Positions 56,371 to 64,000 of a stretch of DNA of 64,000 nt are shown one piece after another. Numbering within the stretch: the stretch's first letter is position 1; each line of letters begins with the position of its first letter. The position numbers and the translations under genes are program-made. The stretch is from Hydractinia symbiolongicarpus (taxonomy: Eukaryota > Cnidaria > Hydrozoa > Anthoathecata > Hydractiniidae): the NCBI RefSeq assembly GCF_029227915.1, contig NC_079888.1:3545001-3609000 (forward strand). The letters run 5' to 3'. Under the pieces are notes generated by a model. That model saw nothing but the letters and a program-made list of their open reading frames with translations, searched no databases and was not told the DNA's origin.

Positions 56371-57784
56371 TACTACTACTTATTACATGGGTATGGACCA
56401 CCTCATTTCATATTAAGCCTGATCAATAAGGTTTATGTCAGCAAGGCAATTTTATTCATTATGCCATGTCTATCATACATACATGCCTAATAAGAATGAT
56501 AAAAAACTGAAATACGTACACTAATAGCTTGAAATGAAATGTAAATATCTATTTTTCTGTTATATACATATGGAAAATACAGGAGACGCCAATGACCTAC
56601 GCTTTCAATGCCTGATTCTGAAATAAGAAAATAAAAATTTAAAATCGAAACGTTTTCAAGTGAATCTTCGTCCAGCGATTTGATTAAAAACTTCCAGGAA
56701 CTTTTTATCTTAGGATCCCCCTCCTTTCGCGAAAAAGGAAAGTTTTATTAAAAACACTGCTTAATACTCACTATCTCCTCATGCCTTAAAGAGATAAACA
56801 CATTTAATGATGAGTTTTTTAGTACGGGAATATGTAAACTGTTGAATGAATACAAAGATTTAGCTGTAATATTAGTCTGTATACAGGGTTGCTATCTGCT
56901 GAAAAGCTAAGGAGCTTATTTTCACCACAGTATTCTAAAGAGGAGATCAAGTTAAACTTCGAAGAAGATGTCATGTTTAACTTTTGCAACTTCATAGATA
57001 AAATATCCAAACGTGAATTAAAACATGACACCTTCACTTGGTCTTCATAAGAAATCATTTTCAGTCAGCTGAAAAAAAATCAATCTCAAATTTTACTGAT
57101 ATATTCATTATTTATTTTGCATTTTGTTGACGCTGTATTTTTATATGATCTTATATTTACACTTGTTCTATATTTTTTCCCTTGAACTAAAGTGTGAATT
57201 AGAGAGTGTAAATATTATTGAAAGTTTTTATAGAAAACCACTTTTTAGAAACTTGTATAACACAACTGACTTTTTGTACGTGAAACAAGCAAAAATTAGT
57301 GCCAAAATCTGTCAAAATTAAGTTATTAATAATAATGAAATTATTGGTATTGATATCGCCACTTTTACTTCGTCCTTGTCGTAAATGCGAACAACGTCGT
57401 AGTCCTAGCTTGTTAAGTCTCCTTTTGATAAGATTATTTTTATTTTATGAACCAAATTCAGATTAGCAAGCATCCTAATAGACAAAAACAGGTTTTTCTA
57501 AAATCACCTAAATTTAGTTCGTATTTCACACAATTCGCAGGATCTGTGTTTGCTTTAGCCTTTCTTCGTCTCCGGATAAAAAATTAACACATTAGTGAAT
57601 TTTTACGCGGAGCCAGCTCTGATGCGTTCATACGTGAATTAAGGCTTAGTTTTTATTCCCTTGAACTATATATGTACGCCAATTACCCGATAAGCGGGCA
57701 TAACATAGATAAACAGAGATAAAAGTACAGAACTTTAGACCTAGTCAAAATGAAATAAAATGAATAAAATATATTTAGTTAAAT
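56371..57784. other. AT-rich spacer
   Basis: No gene or named repeat is supported. The 3' UTR of the plus-strand LINE may extend to about 56480. Confidence 0.3.
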
Positions 57785-60600
57785 ATATGAAATAAAATAA
57801 ATAAATAAATAAACAAATAAATAAATAAATAAATAAATTCATGATACTCTAGCTCTCTTCTCCCTTCCTCGCTCATACCGAATAATTCTTAACTCATTAA
57901 TATTCAGACACACCTGTGACACTAGATCCTTCCAAAGAGATCTATTGGCAAAGGTTTTTGCCATTCATTCAAAACCAACCCATCTTTCAAAATACTTTTG
58001 CACGTGTCTTTGTACCTTAATTTTGGTCGACCAATAGCACGTGTTCCTTCCACTTCTTGATACGTGGCCGAGCCATCGTAGCCGGTTTCTCAAGAGCATC
58101 AGTTCGATGTCTTCAAAGTCAGCACTAAGTAGAACATCCTCATTGCTAACATAATCATACCATTTGATTTTCAATATTCTTCTTAGGTGACGCTGTTGTA
58201 CAGTACGCAATTGATTGATGTTTTTGTGATACAGTGTCCAAGTCTCATTGCCATAGAGAAGCAAAGACAATAAACATTGCTTCCACACTTTGATTTTTGT
58301 AGAGGTAGTAAGATCATGCGAATCAAAAACTCTATTTCGCAAACGACCATATGCAGATGAGACCGCCTGAAAACGAACAGTCAGTTCACCTTTCATCGAG
58401 CAGTCTCTGGATACAAAACTGCAGAGATACTTGAATCGCTTGACGTTAATAAGTTCTGTACCATCAAAAAGAATTTACACTCTTCTCCAATGCACATGGT
58501 TTCAGTGTTACTGATGTTAATTAAAAGATTTCGTTGTAAGCTGTTAAAAGAGCCTGCAAACCAAAGGATGAATTGCTGAAAATAGCTATATCATCTGCAT
58601 ATTGTGCTTCCCTGATAAAGTCAAGATAGCATTTTGATTTGGTTTTAAGTCTCTTTAGATCGAACAAGTCACCATCAAACCGAAATCGTATTTTAATGCT
58701 GTACGAATGACCAATGGTTTTATAAGCAAGAGAAGTAATTGTGCAGCGTATATTCCATAGTGTCGGAGCTAACTTACCACCCTGCTTTACGCCGCTGTTG
58801 TATTCGAAGGGATCAGTTAGTGACCCATCAACGATGAGACGTGCATGTACATTTTCGTGTAGTTTCTTGATTAAACGTACAAACTTGGACGGAAAACCTA
58901 TCTTTCCGAGAATTTAAAAGAGCAAATCTCGATTAACAGTGTTAAAGGCTTTTTTAAAGTCGACAAAAACAATGTGTATATTTTGACGTTGCTCTCTAGC
59001 CTTTTCCATCAGTTGTCTCAGGGTGAAAATACCATCAATCGTACTTCTACCATCTCGATACCCTGATTGTGACTGAGGATATATTCTTTCTGCAATGTTT
59101 ACGGTCTCTGCAAAAGGATGTCAGCAAAAACTTTCCCTACAACACTAAGTAGGGAGATTCCCCTGTAGTGGCCCCAAAGACTGCAATCCCCTTTTTTGAA
59201 GAGAATTGTCATATTGATGTCCGTTAAGTCGGATGGTACGGATTCAGTATTCCAAAATAAGGTGATGATAGCGCATAGGAATGCTTTTAAGCAAACTCCT
59301 CCATGGACAAGGATTTCAGGTAAGATACCGTTAGGTCCTGGACTTTTCCCAAGTCTGGTGTTTTGTAGTGCTTTTTCTAGCTCAGCTTCGCTGATTGGTG
59401 CATCAAGGGATTCGTCAATTGGCAGTTGTTCAATTTCGTCCAAAATTGTTGAGTTGACTGCAGATGGTTGTTTAAGAAGATCACTGAAGTGGTCAATCCA
59501 TCGTTTTTTTATGGCAACAGATGATGTTAGAAATGATCCGTCTCTAGATCTTATAGGATGGGAATTCTTGCTTTTGGGACCGTAGATTTTATTGATATTT
59601 GCATAGAACTCACGGTGGTTTTTCACTTTGGCAAAGTGTTCAGCTTCATCAGCTTTTTTCTGAAGCCATTGATTTTTCAACATCCTGATACCAGCTCTCA
59701 GTTCATTCCGATGAAGTTTCTTGTTTTTCAGAAGTTATCGTATTTCTTCGTCGTGGTCATCAAACCAGTCATCAGATTGCTTTATTTTTTTACCGAAAGT
59801 ATGTTTCGCAGCGTCTTGGAGGAAAGTTTTAAATTCTTTCTAATTCACTGTGCATTCTGGTGTTTTTCATCAAGACATTGGTTTAGCATTTGTATTTTCT
59901 CATTAGACATATGGGTATCTAACTTCTTTGGTGGCTTTGTACCTTTTTTCATTTTGCTTATTCTGAAATTACATTTACAGATTAGAAGTTTGTGGTCAGT
60001 GAAACAATCAGCTTTAGGAAATACTTTAGTAACTGTGATATTTTGTTTTGCACTCCTGTTGGCTAGTATGTGGTCGATTTGGTGTGCCAGTGTTTTGAGC
60101 GTAAGTGTTGCCAAGTGTTCTTGAAAATGTTTTTCAACTGAAACATTGTTCCCATTACAGTCAATTGATATCTGGAACAGAATTCAACGGTCTCATGTGA
60201 CCGTTCGAGTTCACATTTCCGACTCCATGTTTTCCAGGAACTGTGGACCAAGAGGACCAATCATTTCCAACACGTGCGTTTAGGTCACCGAGAATAATAA
60301 TGTTGTCATCTTTCGCTTTATCTAAACAGTCTGTGAGGGTCTCATAAAACCGTTCTTTGTCTTCCTGTAGTCTTCGCATAGTAGGTCCATAAACGCTGAT
60401 GAGTGTAAGATAAGACAGATTCAATACTGTCATTAGTTCTCCGTACATTCCATGCAACAAGTTTATTCTTTTTAAAGTTTCTATAATTTTTAACATTATT
60501 AACATTTTTGCACGGATTTCGCATTTTATTCACCAAAGCCGTGTAGTTTGGCGCATCCGACGCAACCGAGGCTGGGCTGCAACCACTGCCCATGAACTCC
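57785..60600 (-). mobile_element. RTE-clade LINE, decayed, with (AAAT)n run at its 3' side
   Basis: A minus-strand non-LTR element carries endonuclease, RT and C-terminal regions of RTE type. Its 3' side ends near an (AAAT)n run at 57787-57838. The 5' boundary is near 60600, where LVAWNVR marks the endonuclease start. The copy is nearly full length for RTE but broken by frameshifts and a deletion in the endonuclease. Confidence 0.75.
57965..60593 (-). pseudogene. RTE endonuclease-reverse transcriptase, frameshifted
   Basis: In minus-strand order: an endonuclease start (KLVAWNVR) with a visible jump to LTLISVYGPTMRRLQED, then IIILGDLNARVGNDWSSW, HQIDHILANR-type and FTDHKLLICKC (SDH-like). The RT linker (FYANINKIYGPKSKNSHP) and SPGPNGILPEILVHGG follow. 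Motif A is FVDFKKAFNTVNRD (near 58950), motif B SGVKQGGKLAPTLW (near 58790) and motif C AQYADDIAIF (near 58590). A C-terminal region with LLYGNETWTLYHKNINQL and LRWLGHVSRSGRNTC ends at 57965. The GVKQGG form of motif B is typical of RTE-like clades. At least four phase changes and stops make it non-functional. Confidence 0.78.
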
Positions 60601-60642
60601 CCTGAACTAACTTCCCCGAAACTTTTTTATTTGCATTGACTG

Positions 60643-60719
60643 GCTATGCATCGTTTACTGCGAGGACAGGTTTTATTCGTAGTCGACAAAAAACTTGAAG
60701 AAAGTTGGAAAGACAACAC
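60643..60719 (+). CDS. Possible isolated coding exon with GTGAGA donor
   Basis: ATG 60643 opens HRLLRGQVLFVVDKKLEESW and continues KDNT before GTGAGAAT at 60720. The peptide looks protein-like and the donor is good, but no further exon could be joined. It may equally be chance. Confidence 0.2.
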
Positions 60720-62880
60720 AGGTGAGAATATACCCTACTTATATTTTTCCGCACAGCTAGTTAAAAAATAAATATTGTTGGCACGCACTAGTTCAAGTCC
60801 GATCGATAAAATATTGTTTCTTTTCTTTTCGACTTTTCCTGATCACAGTCATGAAAATAACCCGAAAATGAGAAAACCGGGAAAATTTTGTCCATGTTAT
60901 GCCTAAATATTGCAAAAATATGAACACCAGAATATTTTGTTAAACGAGTGAAATGTTTTCGTATTTTTTGATTAGTAGTTACCTAGCTAGTGTTTGTGAA
61001 CTATACCACTTAGCCTTCTAGCTCTGCTGTAGCTAGCTAGCTAGATGTTGGTGACTTTCTGAGTTAACCAGCTATAGCTGGCTATAATGTAAAAGCTAAT
61101 GCAAAATAAAACAATCAGTACACAAACACAGAACACATGCATAGCGTCTGGTTGGTTGAAGCCATGATATCAGTTAGAGGGGCAAACTAATTTTAAGCGA
61201 ACACTGCTAATTAGACGTACTACTTCTAATAAATACATGGAATCACAGTCCCGATAGTTACTTGTGCGCGCATCTAAGTGATTACGTAATGCCCGATGCG
61301 CGCGCAGAAATGGAGGTAAAAATGTAAACAAACTAAGCGGACACGGAAGAAAACGTTCAAAACAAACAAAATCTACAATAAAAACGTGGGGAAAATTCAG
61401 GTTTCAACATTTATTCACAATATGTTTTAACCATGCTATACTGGACAATTTTCTCTTAACATTCACACAAACAAAACATACCTTCAAAGCTTGACTTCTT
61501 TCGCGTACTGCTCCGTGCACAGCATCTATGAGCAATCTTTGTTGTCACCTTTTTGCTTGTTTAGCAAAGTAATTTAAAGAAACGGTTTACGCAAAGTAGA
61601 CATCTAATCAATGCTTTGAGAAAGCGATCTTTTAACTCTATAATTTGAACCATAAGATGTGTCCCTAACGAACGGTGCTTGGCATGAGCACGTATGATGA
61701 CATAAACCCTCGTAAAATCAAATATTCGGTCTCTTTTCATTTTTCCTAGGAAATTTGGCTGTTCAGCCACCTATAACACAGCAGTTAGTCGATCTTTTAC
61801 TTTTTTTCGCTTTGCTATCCTTGTTTTTTATGCACTAATGTTTTCGCTACCTCCATTTCTGCGCCACATCTTTTTGGAATAGCATTTACGTAATGTTATG
61901 ATGCACGCACAGGAAAAAACACGGCACTATGATTGAGTGTATTAGCAGAATGATCTAGCCTAATTTGGATTACGAATGCCTAATTAAGATTTCGGAATAC
62001 CCCGCGACCCAGCGCTAGTCCAGCTGTGTGCGTATCTTGATATTCGTTAAATTGGGAAAAGAATGAAGACTGCGTTAGGAATTTCATCACAAATATTGTT
62101 ATAGACTGTTATTTTAATTTAATTGGTGATCTATGCTAGATACTCCTTCAAATTTTCGTTTCCAGTTATGCTTTTAACAAGACGGATTTTGTTCAACTAA
62201 ACCGAGCTCTAAGGGTTAAGGTATGAGTCGTTTCTTTCGAGGGACCGAGTTTAAGGACGCCATATTTGTTATACTCTGGCTTCTTCACCAAGCTGCGAAT
62301 CAAAATTTTTTTGAAGAAAGAGGAATATTTGGTTGGGTTAGTATAATTATTTAACTGCCTAAATTTTAGTTCTATCAACTTTTAAGATATTCTCTTCATT
62401 GTGTCTATGTTTTCACATATCAAGATGAAAATATCATCACGTTTTCTAGCCATGTGTATATCTGAAGCAAACCAATTTCAAATTTTAGCTAGCTAACGTA
62501 GATTTCAAGGCAGCATTCTGCTAAAGCCAGCCAAGTTTGGTACATTATTATTTATTTTTATGTTGGGGTTGTGACTCTCTTCTAGCTAGCTTTTTAGCCA
62601 CTTCTGGCTTAAGAGTAAAAGTAGTTAAATGCAGTTTGGCTAGCTACAACAAAATTCTTAATCAATATTTTTTATGTTAAATGCAGTTAGTAGGTAGCAA
62701 CAGCTTTTATTTGTGTCATGAAAACTTACTCCGCAAAATAGAATTGCTGAGTGATTTTTTTTGCTGGACAGGGTAACGACAGGCTGTCTTCCCCGTATTC
62801 TTATTTAAACTGATTTTTTTTTTTGAAAAGGGTATTACGCCTAAGCGCATTGACGACACAGTTTACCTGTACTAAGCACT
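60720..62880. other. AT-rich stretch with TAGC-rich islands
   Basis: No gene is supported. CTAGCTAG-rich segments occur at about 61000-61090 and 62570-62650, like those at 51395-51545 and 52850-53080 in the Helitron-like insertion. They look like a simple-sequence habit of this genome. Confidence 0.35.
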
Positions 62881-63253
62881 ATGTCAAATGTTAATGATGG
62901 CTGTTTCCCGAGTTTCTGTTTATCCGAAGTTACGAAAGTTCAAAAAAGGGTATTATGCCTATCTGGATATGTGTCATTGTTTGCATGTATTAATCCCTCA
63001 GCCCGGAGTAATATTGAACTTTTAGCGGGAACGATCTCTGAAAAAGAAAAAAAGGTTGGCTAACTGTTTTTGCTATAACAGGTTAGCAACGAGTTGTAAA
63101 CTGAGTTTTTATTGCAGCAAAAATTGTGAAAAGTTATTTTTTGAAAATATATCACACTGGAAAAAACATGTTGTGCGCCTATTTTTTTTAAAGAAAAGAA
63201 AATCATTTACAAATAGGTGGCTAGCCACCGCAATGATGAACTCAACCTGTTAG
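62881..63253 (+). CDS. Weak MYND-zinc-finger-like fragment
   Basis: A frame at 63056 reads CKLSFYCSKNC followed by HWKKH, the second half of a MYND finger (C-x5-Y-C-S-x-x-C ... W-x-x-H). The usual first C-x2-C pair is replaced by CFC and the final Cys is absent. The preceding frame from ATG 62881 is open for 60 codons, with a possible acceptor (TATAACAG) before the finger. It may be a worn exon of a MYND protein; evidence is slim. Confidence 0.25.
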
Positions 63254-63554
63254 GTCTTTGGAAATAGCTGGCGGTTGTACTCCTCTAGAGAAAATGCCTC
63301 GAAAAGCACAATTCTCCCTTTTTACCAGAAATTAATTAAAAAAAATTAAAAATAAAAAGGACACAACACATTTGAAGAGATGAACAAAACTTTAACCAAG
63401 GGCAGGTAGGTTTCGACCCATATTTCTGAACCTATGTACCCTGGATGTCTAGCTGGGTCACCTCGAAGAGGTCCGCGGACGGTCATCAGCAGAAACCAGA
63501 CATTCCTACCTTCCTAAAGTAAACTTTGACCGCTTTCTGTTCAACTGTGCTCTT
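63254..63554. other. Spacer with no gene supported
   Basis: A GC-richer part at 63400-63530 (including GGTCCGCGGACGGTCATCAG) may be part of the repeat that follows. Nothing else can be named. Confidence 0.25.
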
Positions 63555-63775
63555 CTTTGTTTTTAACTCAGGTAATAAGTGGAGTCGTTACTCTCCAAAG
63601 ACAAGATCATGTGTGATCACCCCCCCCCCCCCTCCCCCTGCTAATATATTTTTTAACTGGGGCAATAAGTGGAGTCGTCGTTTGATCAAACCCCCTTGCT
63701 AACTTAATTTTTATTTGATTTTGTTTTTATTTTTGACTGGGGTAATAAGTGGAGCCGTCCCTCTCCAAAGACAAG
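63555..63775 (+). repeat. Three imperfect ~90-bp units with poly-C tract
   Basis: The core TTTTTAACT.GGG.AATAAGTGGAG.CGT occurs near 63560, 63651 and 63736. The first and third are followed by CTCTCCAAAGACAAGA. A C-run (63619-63631) and T-rich spacers separate them. The units look like a short diverged tandem repeat. Confidence 0.7.
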
Positions 63776-64000
63776 ACTGAGTGTAGCCAAGCCTTCTAGC
63801 TGACTCATTCTGGTTAAAATATTCTTACCTCAGCTCTTTTAAAAAGAAAACATATGACTCGTGACGGTTAATAAGGAGGTCATCACAGAAAATTACTGAT
63901 CTATCGTTGCAATGTATCCACCTGTGAACCATTTGGTCGACTGCTATGGTTGTGTAGTGACCATTATTTAAGTTGCCGCAATGGTTGATAATAGCCCTTA

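Noticed and set aside
59196-60124. Two long plus-strand frames of 129 and 188 codons
   Set aside because: They are antisense to the RTE endonuclease and RT, whose motifs are clear on the minus strand.

Overview
The window looks like genomic DNA of an animal, most likely an AT-rich cnidarian and perhaps a hydrozoan. The evidence is short exons bounded by GTAAGT-type donors and T-rich/AG acceptors, a Cys-loop anion channel gene, a 7TM receptor, several LINE clades, tRNA-derived SINEs, Helitrons and a DNA-virus-like insertion. The species call is inference: it rests on style and composition, not on a database match.

Layout. (1) 1-~9390: a visibly more GC-rich block, densely packed with genes on both strands. 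It is a decayed double-jelly-roll DNA-virus-like element (Polinton/Maverick, adintovirus or Polinton-like virus type). It holds an A32/FtsK-type packaging ATPase, a BRO-N protein, the N-terminal part of a capsid-like protein, several membrane or coiled-coil proteins and a DUF4116-like repeat protein. Most genes carry stops or frameshifts; a few are open. (2) ~10.1-17.4 kb, minus strand: a decayed autonomous Helitron with a C19-like peptidase, DUF6570/Rep (HUH), a PIF1-like helicase and a spliced RPA-like gene. (3) ~18-24.9 kb: a Helitron-type repeat, a nearly intact CR1/L2-like LINE whose first ORF has a signal-peptide-like start and a 2A-like motif, and a tRNA-SINE with the same (TAA)n tail. 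(4) 28.1-34.6 kb: exons of a secreted or receptor ectodomain, then a somatomedin-B-like plus 7TM receptor with lesions. (5) 37.2-38.4 kb: two head-to-tail copies of a CTAG-ended Helitron-like repeat. (6) 38.5-45.2 kb: a complete eight-exon anion-selective Cys-loop receptor whose exon phases all agree (487 residues). (7) 46.8-64 kb: a long (TA)n tract, LINE remnants of at least three clades, a 4.7 kb Helitron-like insertion that splits a LINE, a hAT-like MITE with a perfect 8-bp target duplication nested in that insertion, a tRNA-like sequence with a tetraloop in place of the anticodon loop, an RTE-clade LINE and weak gene fragments.

How the parts relate. The two host loci are neuronal/sensory-type membrane proteins, and the rest is transposon sediment. 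The autonomous Helitron is a candidate source of the HUH machinery for the non-autonomous TC...CTAG elements. The (TAA)n-tailed LINE is a candidate driver of the SINE. The virus-like block is an independent invasion with its own base composition.

Limits: no searches were run. Family calls rest on motifs visible in the translations. Element boundaries are approximate unless stated. Lesions could be real decay or assembly error.
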